NCBI GenBank assembly: GCA_036268875.1
Contig: DATATI010000063.1
Location: 49,813-113,812, forward strand
Source of the DNA: Polyangia bacterium
Lineage (GTDB): Bacteria > Myxococcota_A > Polyangia > Fen-1088
Length of the DNA stretch: 64,000 nucleotides
Direction of reading: 5' to 3'
A program made the position numbers and the translations under genes. The number at the start of each line of letters is the position of its first letter. The first letter of the stretch is position 1. Below are positions 38,482 through 48,081 of the stretch, in pieces. The notes beneath the pieces were generated by a model, which ran no database searches, was not told where the DNA came from, and worked only from the letters and a program-made list of their open reading frames with translations.

Positions 38482-39570
38482 TTACGCCGCGCTAGCCGCT
38501 GGCCCGCCGCGGCGGGTGTTGCGATCGATGGCCTTTGCCACTGGATCGGCGGGGCCGGTCAGCAGGTCGGTCACCGCGCCGCTGGACGCGACGGCGTGCA
38601 AGCCGTCGAAGAAGGCTTCGCCCATTGCCAGCAGCGCCGCAGGCTCTGGACTGTCGAAGCTGCGCTGGCGCAGCTGCGCGCCGCCATGCAAACCGCGCGA
38701 GTACCAGGCGATGGTCTTGCGCAGCTCGTGGATGCGCATGCGTTCATGGCTGTATGAAAGCACCAGCTCGGCGTGGCGGCGCCACACCACGCGCCGTTCT
38801 TGCAGCGTCGGCGGTCCGGGATCGGGCGCGCCGATTTCCAGCGCCACCAGCGAACGGAACAGCCAAGGGTTGCCCATGGCGCCGCGGCCGATCATCACGC
38901 CGTCGCAGCCGGTGGCGGACTTCATGCGTTGATAGCCGGCGATGTCTTTCACGTCGCCGTTGCCGATCACCGGGATGTGCGCCGGCAACGCCGCGCGCAC
39001 GTCGGCGATCGGATCAAGCCGAGCCGCGCCAGAGAACCCTTGCGAACGGGTGCGACCGTGCACGGTGATCATGGCGGCGCCTGCCTCCACCAGCATGCGC
39101 GCGAACGCCGCCGCGTTCAGCGACGACTCATCCCAGCCGGCACGGTGCTTGACCGTCACCGGGATCGCGGCCGGGACCGACCGTCGCACCGCTTGCACCA
39201 GCGCCGCGGCCAGCGCCGGCTCGCGCATCAGCGCCGAGCCGCACGCGCCGGCGGTGACCTTCTTGGCCGGGCAGCCCATGTTGATGTCGACGATCGAGGC
39301 GCCGACGTCGACCGCCATCTGCGCCGCGCGCGCCAGGGCGTCCGGTTCGCGCCCGAAGATCTGCACGGCAAAGCGGCGACCGCCCAGGCTGGGCCACATG
39401 CGACCGATGGCCTTGGCGGCGCCGCGGGTCAAGGCCTCGGCAGACAGAAATTCCGTGAAGGTCAGCGCCGCGCCCAGCTCTTCGCAGATGGTGCGGAACG
39501 GCAGATCGGTGACCGCCTCCATGGGGGCAAGCAGTACCGCGGGGGAAATCTCCAGCGCGCCGATGAGCAT
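38482..39570 (-). CDS. dusB: tRNA-dihydrouridine synthase B
   Basis: This 362-residue TIM-barrel flavoprotein has diagnostic motifs: LLAPMEAVTDLPFRTI, the FMN region and IVDINMGCPAKKVTAGACGS with its catalytic Cys. VTVKHRAGWDES, ITVHGRTRSQGFSG, IPVIGNGDV and DGVMIGRGAMGNPWLF follow. It reduces uridines in the tRNA D-loop using FMN and NADPH. The ATG at 39570 begins MLIGALEISPAVLLAP, the normal family N-terminus; the longer open frame upstream is not supported. It is followed at 18 bp by the HEAT-repeat lipoprotein. Confidence 0.94.
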   Translation of the reverse strand: MLIGALEISPAVLLAPMEAVTDLPFRTICEELGAALTFTEFLSAEALTRGAAKAIGRMWPSLGGRRFAVQIFGREPDALARAAQMAVDVGASIVDINMGCPAKKVTAGACGSALMREPALAAALVQAVRRSVPAAIPVTVKHRAGWDESSLNAAAFARMLVEAGAAMITVHGRTRSQGFSGAARLDPIADVRAALPAHIPVIGNGDVKDIAGYQRMKSATGCDGVMIGRGAMGNPWLFRSLVALEIGAPDPGPPTLQERRVVWRRHAELVLSYSHERMRIHELRKTIAWYSRGLHGGAQLRQRSFDSPEPAALLAMGEAFFDGLHAVASSGAVTDLLTGPADPVAKAIDRNTRRGGPAASAA

Positions 39571-39711
39571 CGCCAGGCAGGATACCAGACGGTGGTCCTG
39601 CCCGGCGGGCCGTGGTTTCCCGCCCCCTTCGGTTGCCACGCCTCCCACCCCCCACCCGGCGGTGGAGTTCACCGCCGGGGGCGCGTTCGCGCCTAGTGCT
39701 GGAAGCTGATC

Positions 39712-39730
39712 CCGTGGGACAGTCCCACGG
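39712..39730. repeat. 8-bp inverted repeat
   Basis: CCGTGGGA (39712-39719) and TCCCACGG (39723-39730) pair perfectly around a 3-nt loop. It could form a compact hairpin or serve as a repressor site upstream of dusB. No T-tract follows on either strand. Confidence 0.5.
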
Positions 39731-40013
39731 AGATTCTTCCCTTCGGAGCAATCTGCGGCATTTCGGCCTCCGACGGCTCCGGGCGGCTAGTCCTCACTTC
39801 GCCGCTTCCCGAATCGCGCGCTGGCGCCGCCTTCACGGCAAGACGCCCCGATCCGGCCCCGCCATCCCCGACACTGAGCAATGAACACACGTAAATAAGA
39901 TAAGTCAGCATTTATTGAACGATTCGCCTCCCCGGATTCACCGCCTCGATTTCACCCCGGCCCCCGTGCCGCCGCTGTCCCCGCCCCACCATCGCCACCT
40001 CGCCCCAGAACCA

Positions 40014-40134
40014 CCCGCCCGGATCCCCACCACCATGCCCGCCCGGATCCCCACCCGTGCCTTTTCCTCGCCCGCTCCGCTCACCGTCGCCGCCTTACCT
40101 CCTCCCATCCCTGCCCCGCTCACCGTCGCCGCCT
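40014..40134. repeat. Two sets of direct repeats in a C-rich stretch
   Basis: CCCGCCCGGATCCCCACC occurs at 40014-40031 and again at 40038-40055 (24-bp period). CCGCTCACCGTCGCCGCCT occurs at 40077-40095 and 40116-40134 (39-bp period). Both pairs are exact and lie within a C-rich strand, suggesting local slippage duplication. Confidence 0.85.
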
Positions 40135-40397
40135 CACTCGACCCCACTCCCCGGCACTCTTCCCCACCGCGTAGATCCTCCCGATCCTGGTATTTACTCG
40201 ACTCCCCGGCGGTTTTCTAACATGGTTTTGAAAATCGAGTCAATAAAAATGAATCCCCACTCTTTTTGTTTTCCATGACGATCGGTTGCGTTTCGGGCAT
40301 GTTTCCAACGTGCGTGCGATACGTCATCCGGCGCTGAGTGACAGTTGTGTAACGGATTTGTTTAATTACTGGCGATTGAGCTCTCGAGTGCAATAAC

Positions 40398-42599
40398 GTG
40401 CGGCAGGCGAAATTGTTTCGGCAATTCAGTACCGCGACGGCCGTTGTTTTGTTCATTGCCGGCGGCGGTTGCCGACGCGAAATTCCACCGACATCAACCA
40501 CCGTGTCGGCGACTGTCGGCAAACTGACCAGAGTGGTCGATCCGTGGCGTTGGCCGCGCGCGCGTGACACCGGCGATCGAGAAAAAGCCCTGGAAAACAT
40601 CGGCTCGTATGAAAAGTCGTCGGTGGCGTCAACAATCGATCACCCGGGCGCGAATGAGACGACCGTTGTCGACGCGGGCAATGAAGCGGCCACTGTGACG
40701 ATCAACACAAACGCGGATTATTGGACGCGCCTGGTGGGCATTGCCTGGCGCCGCGATGTCGACATCGACTTTGACCGCGAACCGATCGATCTCGATGGCG
40801 ACGGCGTCCCTGACACTGAAATCACCCGACACATCCACGCACCTGGTGGCGTGCTGGCCAACCCGGTCCTGTTCGGGTTGACGGCCACGCCGGACGACCC
40901 CGCGGGCACGGTCGGAAAAATTTCCGTATCGACGGGATTTCTCGGTCTGCGCCAGCCGCTGGACAGCATCGGCCGACCGACCGGGCAGATCGGAATGACC
41001 TGCTTTCTCTGTCATGGAGGCGTGAACCCGGCCGACGGTCGCGTGGTGCCCGGACTGGCCGCGGTGCGTTTCGACTACGGGTTGCTGCTGGCCACCGCGC
41101 GCCTGCTGAACGACGACGCGCTCGCCGACGTCCGCTATCGTCGCGAGCACGGATTTCCAACCGGGCGGTCGACGCGGGCGCGCTTGCTGCTGGCCGGTCC
41201 CGGGCGACAGGATCTGACCGGCGAGTTCGGACTGGACATCACGGTGCCGCATTTACATTCAGCGGCGTACGACGGCGCCTGGCGGGTGCGCCAGCGGCCA
41301 GGCGGCGTGGTGAACCCGATCAGCGTGCCGGCGGCGCTGTTCACCGACGGTCTGGCGCTGCAGAACTGGTCGGGGTCGGAGATCAGCGAAGGACCCTGGC
41401 TCGATCGGCTGGAGCGCCTGCTGTCGCTGGCGACACGATCGTCTCCCGATGGCCTGGCCGCATTTGCTCTGGGCGCAGGTGATCGCGCCGGCGCACGACG
41501 AGCGCTGCTGCTGGACCTGCGCAACCTGGGAACGCTGGGCCTGCAGCACGACGCCTGGCCCGCCCTGTTGTGGGCGGACGCTATCCACGGCCGCGCCACG
41601 GTCGATGCCGCCGACTTGCTGGCCATCCCGCCGATGTTCGCCACGACAGCAGTGCGACGGACGCTGGCCGCCGAGGGTACGGCGTTGAGGCGGCCGCCCG
41701 CCGATCCGGCGCGGGTGGCGCGCGGGAGGGTGATCTTCGTCGACCGCGTGGTGGGCGTGGTCGCCAACCGACAGATCTTGAAGACCGCGCCACCGGCCTA
41801 CGCGGCGGCCAAGCTGGACGGTCCGCTGGGCGTGGCCATCCTATCGCCGATTGATCAATCGCAGCCGTTGAACGCCACGCTGGCCGTTCGCTGCGCCGAC
41901 TGCCACAACGCCGCGCCGCTGGCCGACCGGGTGTCGTTGACCGATCACCCGCCCCCGCTTGGCCGCTGCACGCACTGCCACCGGGCGCATCCGGCGGATC
42001 CGTCGCACGCTGACAGGTCGGCGCTGGTTTCAATCGCCCGCTTTCTTCCTGGCGTCCCCAGCAGCGCCCACGATGAAGTCGCCGCCTGCACCAACTGTCA
42101 CGATCAGCACCCCGACTTTGGGCCGCTGGCGTATTCGTCCAGTCAGCTGTTGCCGTTCGACGCCGACGGCGACGGCAACGCGCAAGGCGACGAGAGCGAC
42201 GACGGCGCGGCGGGCGGCATCGGGACCGAGGCGCTGCTGGCCTTCGATGTGCCGCACGCCCAGCGACCTCCGGGCGGCTTCGGCGTGGAGCTGCCGGTGA
42301 TCTTGCATCCGCGCCGCGCCGGCACGGTCACGACGGTGCGGTCAGGCGTGGCCTGGGTGCGAGTGGCGCCGCTGCGGGCGGTGTTCGCCAGCGCGCCTTA
42401 TCTGCACAACGGCTCGGTGCCGACGCTGCGGGCGTTGCTGGAACCCCCCAGACGCCGGCCGGTGACATTTCCGCTCGGTCACGCCGGGTTTGTGTTCGAC
42501 ACGCGCGTCCCCGGCAACCACAACGGCGGGCATGCGTTCGGGACGCGCCTGTCGCCCGCGGAGAAAGACGATCTGGTGGCGTTTCTGAACAGCCTTTGA
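40398..42599 (+). CDS. Four-heme c-type cytochrome lipoprotein
   Basis: This 733-residue protein starts at a GTG followed by a lipoprotein signal (FSTATAVVLFIAGGGC). Four CxxCH heme sites are present: CFLCH near residue 200, then CADCH, CTHCH and CTNCH between about 500 and 575. The C-terminal segment (APYLHNGSVPTLRALLEP, GTRLSPAEKDDLVAFLNSL) is typical of di-heme peroxidase-like or RoxA-like cytochromes. Heme distribution suggests one isolated heme and a cluster of three. It probably acts in the periplasm or at the outer membrane in electron transfer or a heme-based oxidation; substrate unknown. An acidic DxDGDGN stretch near 580 may bind calcium. Confidence 0.82.
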   Translation: MRQAKLFRQFSTATAVVLFIAGGGCRREIPPTSTTVSATVGKLTRVVDPWRWPRARDTGDREKALENIGSYEKSSVASTIDHPGANETTVVDAGNEAATVTINTNADYWTRLVGIAWRRDVDIDFDREPIDLDGDGVPDTEITRHIHAPGGVLANPVLFGLTATPDDPAGTVGKISVSTGFLGLRQPLDSIGRPTGQIGMTCFLCHGGVNPADGRVVPGLAAVRFDYGLLLATARLLNDDALADVRYRREHGFPTGRSTRARLLLAGPGRQDLTGEFGLDITVPHLHSAAYDGAWRVRQRPGGVVNPISVPAALFTDGLALQNWSGSEISEGPWLDRLERLLSLATRSSPDGLAAFALGAGDRAGARRALLLDLRNLGTLGLQHDAWPALLWADAIHGRATVDAADLLAIPPMFATTAVRRTLAAEGTALRRPPADPARVARGRVIFVDRVVGVVANRQILKTAPPAYAAAKLDGPLGVAILSPIDQSQPLNATLAVRCADCHNAAPLADRVSLTDHPPPLGRCTHCHRAHPADPSHADRSALVSIARFLPGVPSSAHDEVAACTNCHDQHPDFGPLAYSSSQLLPFDADGDGNAQGDESDDGAAGGIGTEALLAFDVPHAQRPPGGFGVELPVILHPRRAGTVTTVRSGVAWVRVAPLRAVFASAPYLHNGSVPTLRALLEPPRRRPVTFPLGHAGFVFDTRVPGNHNGGHAFGTRLSPAEKDDLVAFLNSL

Positions 42600-42611
42600 A
42601 GCTGAGACCGA

Positions 42612-44161
<1,550 letters not shown>

Positions 44162-44165
<4 letters not shown>

Positions 44166-44785
44166 GATGGTGCTCCCGCACAACTTTCGGCGCGAAGCTC
44201 GGTTACCACCCAGTCAATCAATGCATCGTTCGGCCCGGCCGGACAATGTGGGACGACCTGAAAGTCATATCCAAAACCGACCAAAATGCTCGGCCGGACC
44301 GCGCGCAGGCGCGCCGCCGTCTCGTCGTAATAGCCGCCGCCGAACCCCAGCCGCCGGCCGGCGCGATCAAAAGCCAGCCCGGGAACCAGCATCAGATCGA
44401 TGCTCTCGACCGGCAGCTCGGGCGCCGAAGGGGACGGTTCCAGCAGGCCGAAGGCGCCCGGCACCAGCTCGGCCGGGGCGTCGGCCCGGTGAAAATGCAG
44501 GCGCGGGGGAACCCCTTCGACCCGCGGGTAGACCACCACCGCGCCGCGGGCGCGCGCCGCCGCCAGCGCGGCCGCCGGATCGGCCTCACCGCGCGCGGCC
44601 ACATACCCGGCGATGGTCCGGGTGGCGGCGTCGGCGAAAGCCGGCACTGACAACAGACGGTCCGCCGCCTGGCCGGACCAGCGCTGGCTGTCGACGGCGG
44701 GCAAATTCTGGCGACGCTCCGCCATGGCCCGCCGAAGGGCGCGCTTTTCACCTTGAAGGATTTGGTCGGGGGATGAATGAGCCAT
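44162..44785 (-). CDS. 5-formyltetrahydrofolate cyclo-ligase
   Basis: This 207-residue protein has the family features: an N-terminal basic helix (EKRALRRAMAERRQNLP) and the ATP/substrate loop LMLVPGLAFDRAGRRLGFGGGYYD, the hallmark motif. It converts 5-formyl-THF to 5,10-methenyl-THF with ATP. In many proteobacteria this gene follows zapA and the 6S RNA gene, the same order seen here. It is coupled to rny downstream. Confidence 0.93.
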
Positions 44786-44947
44786 CTTTTGGGGATGGGC
44801 CCATCAGCACCAAGGAAGGTCTCGTCGACGCGGGATCTCTAGTCGCGCAAACCGGGGGATGGTCGCGTGGTCGTCATTTGACAGTGAAAAACCCGATCAT
44901 CGAAAACGACGTTCGCTCGGGAGCAAACGGTTACCCAATGGGGGCGG
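44786..44947 (-). ncRNA. ssrS: Probable 6S RNA between zapA and the cyclo-ligase gene
   Basis: The 162-bp gap between zapA and the 5-formyl-THF cyclo-ligase gene is where 6S RNA genes usually sit in proteobacteria. On the minus strand, 44942-44935 (CCCATTGG) can pair with 44817-44810 (CTGATGGG) to close a long stem, with a further ACC/GGT pairing inside. The interior is unpaired enough for the central bubble that mimics an open promoter. 6S RNA binds the housekeeping RNA polymerase in stationary phase. The call rests mostly on position; I could not fold it or score it. Confidence 0.45.
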
Positions 44948-45232
44948 TCATAATCTCGCTTCTCGTTCCAGGTAGTCAAGCAGGGACTGACTCTTTTCGC
45001 GAATGCTTTTCCGCAGTTCACTGGCCTGCTGGCGCTCGGCGAACAATTCTTCGGCGATTTGCAGCGCCGTCAGCACCGCCACCGCCTGGGTGTCGGGCGT
45101 GCGCGCGGTCTTTTGCACCTCGCGCATCTTGGTGTCGACGTAGGCGGCCAGCGCCTTGACCAGGCGGTCGTCGTCGTCGCTTTTCAGGGCGTAGCGAGCG
45201 CCAGCGATCTGAACGGTGACCGACCGTTTCAC
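44948..45232 (-). CDS. zapA: Cell division protein ZapA
   Basis: This 94-residue protein matches ZapA: an N-terminal beta hairpin (VTVQIAGARYALKSDDD), the helix LVKALAAYVDTKMREVQ and a C-terminal coiled coil (ALQIAEELFAERQQASELRK). ZapA cross-links FtsZ filaments at midcell. It lies upstream of the 6S-like region and cyclo-ligase on the same strand. Confidence 0.92.
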   Translation of the reverse strand: MKRSVTVQIAGARYALKSDDDDRLVKALAAYVDTKMREVQKTARTPDTQAVAVLTALQIAEELFAERQQASELRKSIREKSQSLLDYLEREARL

Positions 45233-45256
45233 GCGGGCAGTGTATCACGGGTGCCG

Positions 45257-45559
45257 CTAGCGGCGGCCACCAGCCGGCGCACGCCTCAACGTCGGTGTGA
45301 TCGCCATGGGGACCGGCGTGATGGCCGCCGGCACCGGCGTGATGCTGATCGGAACGTCCTCTTCGACCACCGTCGCCGGGCCGAGGGCGGTCAATTTCCC
45401 GACCGTGGCCAAGATGGCGTTCACGTCATTCTGGAAGGCGACCTCGCTGCGGATGTCGCCGTCGACGGTCAGCGCCTTGCGGATCTCGCTGACCGAACCG
45501 ACCGCCACGCGGGCCAGCGCGCGCCCGCCCTTCGATATTGTTCTGACTCGCCTCTTCAT
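45257..45559 (-). CDS. Small hypothetical protein upstream of zapA
   Basis: This frame of about 100 residues begins at the ATG at 45559 (MKRRVRTISKGGRALARVAV); a longer start at 45616 is possible. A basic N-terminal helix is followed by a segment VGSVSEIRKALTVDGDIRSE and a C-terminal run of ITPVP-like repeats (ISITPVPAAITPVPMAITP). No family is recognised. It lies 24 bp before zapA on the same strand and may be part of its operon. The evidence is only frame length, position and codon use. Confidence 0.5.
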   Translation of the reverse strand: MKRRVRTISKGGRALARVAVGSVSEIRKALTVDGDIRSEVAFQNDVNAILATVGKLTALGPATVVEEDVPISITPVPAAITPVPMAITPTLRRAPAGGRR

Positions 45560-45700
45560 CTTCTCGGACCACCTATTGAGAGGACGGGCACCGGGCGCGA
45601 TCTTCCGCGACCGCATCGGTCACTTTTTGAACACGTTCCCAAAGACGCGGAATCTTCACCGGGACGCCCGCCAGGTTCGGCAGGCGCCCCGACGCGCGGG

Positions 45701-45886
45701 CTACCAGCCGCCTTTTTCGCCTTCCTTGTCGCTGCCTTTTTTCTCTTTCTTCTTCTTGCTGTCCTTATCGGTCTTGTCGGTCTTCTCTTCCTTCTTGTCC
45801 CCTGCGTAAGCCGTACCTACCAAAACCTTGCTGGAGAAACCGACCAGAGCGATGGCGAAAACCAATCGAATTGCGAGCTTGATCAT
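45701..45886 (-). CDS. Small exported Lys/Glu/Asp-rich protein
   Basis: This 61-residue protein is preceded by an excellent Shine-Dalgarno (AAGGAGG at 45893-45899), which fixes the ATG at 45886. The signal peptide (LAIRLVFAIALVGFSSKVLV, cleavage near AYA) leaves a mature peptide of about 35 residues. That peptide is almost wholly Lys, Glu, Asp, Thr and Ser, ending in GEKGGW. It should be disordered and highly charged, probably in the periplasm or secreted. No family is recognised. Confidence 0.75.
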   Translation of the reverse strand: MIKLAIRLVFAIALVGFSSKVLVGTAYAGDKKEEKTDKTDKDSKKKKEKKGSDKEGEKGGW

Positions 45887-45923
45887 CGGGGGCCTCCTTG
45901 GACCGGTGACGGTAGCAAACGCC

Positions 45924-48035
45924 TCACAGCAAATCCAGGAAGGCCCGCAAGCGATCAATTTCCTGAAGAGTCAGACGCCCGGGCGCCGGTTCAGCAGGCG
46001 CGCCATCATGCCAAAAAGCATCGTCACCGAACCGCGCCCGCGACAGGACCGCGTCCAGATCTTTGGCTGACCCATTGGTGAAGTACGGATACTTTTTGTA
46101 AAGGCGCCTCAGCGAAGGGATGCGCGCCCCGCTTTCGTGAACGTACGGCGTGACGCCGGTCTGGACGTATTCGGCCTGACCCCAGACCAGCGGATCGCTG
46201 TCGGTCATGATCAGCGATTCCCATTGCGCGAACGGCGCGCGCGTGGCGGCGTCATCGCTGGCCAGACGCGCCTGATGACACCTTTCGCAGCGGTCGCGAA
46301 ACAGCGCCGCGCCGGCGCGCTGGACCTCGGTGAAATGCCCGCCGGGCGTCACCGCCGGGTTGGGCGCGTGGCCGAGCTGCATCAACGCCGTCATCAGCGC
46401 CTTGCGCAAGGTCAGCGGCGGCAATGACGGCTGGGTAACGCCCAGGGCGCGCAGCCAGGGAAAATCGTCGGTGGCGACGGTGAACCAGGGATCGTGGTCG
46501 CTCTTGGCGCCGGCGACGCGAAATTCATTGTTCGCCACGGTGGCGAGATCGGGATCCAGCGCGCGCGAAAAATGCGGGCGGTTGTTGAAGAGGCCGCGCA
46601 AGGGTTTGGTCACCGCGTGCACCTCGCCGCGGCCGGTGTGGTGGATGCGGCCGTCGCCGTACATTTCGAAGTGGCAGGTCTCGCAGGTGAACCGGCTGAG
46701 CGCGGCGTCGGAGCGGTTCCACGGCGCCATCAGCGTGGTGAACAGCAGCGCCTCGCCCACCCGGTCAAGGGGATCGCGCGCATCGACCGGCGCCGGCGTC
46801 AGCGCGTCGCGCACTGCCACCAGGTGCGTCGCCGTCGGCGAGCGCATCACCCAGGCATCGAGCAACGGATCGGCGAAGACCATCGTACCGTCCGCGCGAA
46901 AGGCCACCGACGTCGTGCCGGGAACCAGGTCTAGCGCGACGACGCCGGGCTCGCCTGCGAGATTGGCTGGCCAGGTCAATGTCAACAGCGGCGACGTTCC
47001 ATAACCGCTGACCAGCACCCGCAGACCATTGTTGCCGGCATCGACGTGCGCGACCACCACCTTGGGCGTGACCACGCCCAGCGCCGACAGATTGGTCACC
47101 GTCAGGCGCGCCGGCGACGCCAGGCCGCGCGTATTCAGGCGATAGACGGTCAAGAACGAATCGACGTACCCGAACGAGCCGCCGGTGCGATCCAGTGGGT
47201 GATCCTCCACGCCGCCCACGATCAGCAGCGCGTGATCGGCGTCGGTGGTGACGGCGTCGAACGACCAGATCGGCCCGTCATGCTGGACCCGGGCCAGTGG
47301 GGGCCCGGGCGCGCCGTCGGCGGCGATGCGGAAGACCACCACGGCGTGGTCGAGCAGACAATCGACCAGCAACAACGTTCCCACCCGCGCCACCCGGATC
47401 GGCCCGTGGCCGACGCTGAGCTCTTTCTGCGTGGTGGGCAGGTGATCGCCGGCGGACTTTGCGTCGAAGCGAAGCGTCAGGAGGCGGCCCCCGATCTCGT
47501 CGGCGGCGTACAGGATCCCGGCGTCGCCCGCCGCCACATCGCGCACGGCGCGCACGCCGTTCACGGTCAGCGTGCCGGCAGGCTGCAACCCGGCCGCGGT
47601 GACGTGGTAACGACTGACCAGCAGAGATTGCTCCGACGACACGAAGACGTCGCCGTCGGCGGCCACGGTCAAACCGGTCGGCGCGCGCGGCGTGGCGGCG
47701 CTGGAGACCACGCGCAGGTTCGCGTCCAGCAGCACGACCTGCGCGGCGCCGCGCAGGATCGAAACCAGGCGCTGGTCCGCGCCCGGTAGCGCGCGCACCA
47801 CGTACGGATCGGGCCCGGTCACCGCGTCGCCGGTGGGCAGCGCGCGAAAATCGGCGTGCTGGTGACGTTGCTCTTCGTAAGCGTGCAACGGCTTCAAACG
47901 TTCGTCGCCGCCGGTGTGACGGTTGTTGGTGGGCACGCCGGGCGCCGTCCGGGCCACAGTCGCCAGCGACGCCAGACCCGCGCCCATCACGATCGCCGCC
48001 GCCACTTTGGCCGTTTGCCGTCCGCCGAACCGCAT
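45924..48035 (-). CDS. Beta-propeller / di-heme cytochrome c fusion protein
   Basis: This 703-residue exported protein has a signal peptide (AAAIVMGAGLASLATVA). The N-terminal 420 or so residues have repeated propeller-like strands (PTGLTVAADGDVFVSSEQ, RDVAAGDAGILYAADEIGG). The C-terminal part has two heme sites, CETCH and CERCH, followed by GARIPSLRRLYKKYPYFTNG and a final helix LTLQEIDRLRAFLDLL. The cytochrome half resembles the MauG/di-heme peroxidase group. It may oxidise an extracellular substrate held by the propeller; this is inference. It is the second heme lipoprotein or exported cytochrome in this segment. Confidence 0.8.
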   Translation of the reverse strand: MRFGGRQTAKVAAAIVMGAGLASLATVARTAPGVPTNNRHTGGDERLKPLHAYEEQRHQHADFRALPTGDAVTGPDPYVVRALPGADQRLVSILRGAAQVVLLDANLRVVSSAATPRAPTGLTVAADGDVFVSSEQSLLVSRYHVTAAGLQPAGTLTVNGVRAVRDVAAGDAGILYAADEIGGRLLTLRFDAKSAGDHLPTTQKELSVGHGPIRVARVGTLLLVDCLLDHAVVVFRIAADGAPGPPLARVQHDGPIWSFDAVTTDADHALLIVGGVEDHPLDRTGGSFGYVDSFLTVYRLNTRGLASPARLTVTNLSALGVVTPKVVVAHVDAGNNGLRVLVSGYGTSPLLTLTWPANLAGEPGVVALDLVPGTTSVAFRADGTMVFADPLLDAWVMRSPTATHLVAVRDALTPAPVDARDPLDRVGEALLFTTLMAPWNRSDAALSRFTCETCHFEMYGDGRIHHTGRGEVHAVTKPLRGLFNNRPHFSRALDPDLATVANNEFRVAGAKSDHDPWFTVATDDFPWLRALGVTQPSLPPLTLRKALMTALMQLGHAPNPAVTPGGHFTEVQRAGAALFRDRCERCHQARLASDDAATRAPFAQWESLIMTDSDPLVWGQAEYVQTGVTPYVHESGARIPSLRRLYKKYPYFTNGSAKDLDAVLSRARFGDDAFWHDGAPAEPAPGRLTLQEIDRLRAFLDLL

Positions 48036-48081
48036 CCGCGGCAGACTATAGCAACCGCCGCGCTATAGTCTTTCGTCTCCG

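Larger units (their letters stand above)
39571..40397. other. Gene-free, partly low-complexity intergenic region
   Basis: No convincing gene lies between dusB and the four-heme cytochrome. Three zones can be seen. At 39640-39900 the sequence is ordinary and contains a short hairpin. From about 39940 to 40170 the plus strand is strongly C-rich with direct repeats, and its apparent frames are Pro-rich on one strand and Gly/Ala-rich on the other. From about 40200 to 40390 the sequence is AT-rich and unlike the rest of the window, which suits a promoter region for the downstream gene. Confidence 0.6.

Noticed and set aside
39693..39911. 72-codon minus-strand frame
   Set aside because: No signal, family motif or ribosome site; it spans a hairpin and weakly biased sequence.
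39915..40278. Proline-rich frames in the C-rich tract
   Set aside because: Composition follows the repeat DNA, and both strands give low-complexity products.
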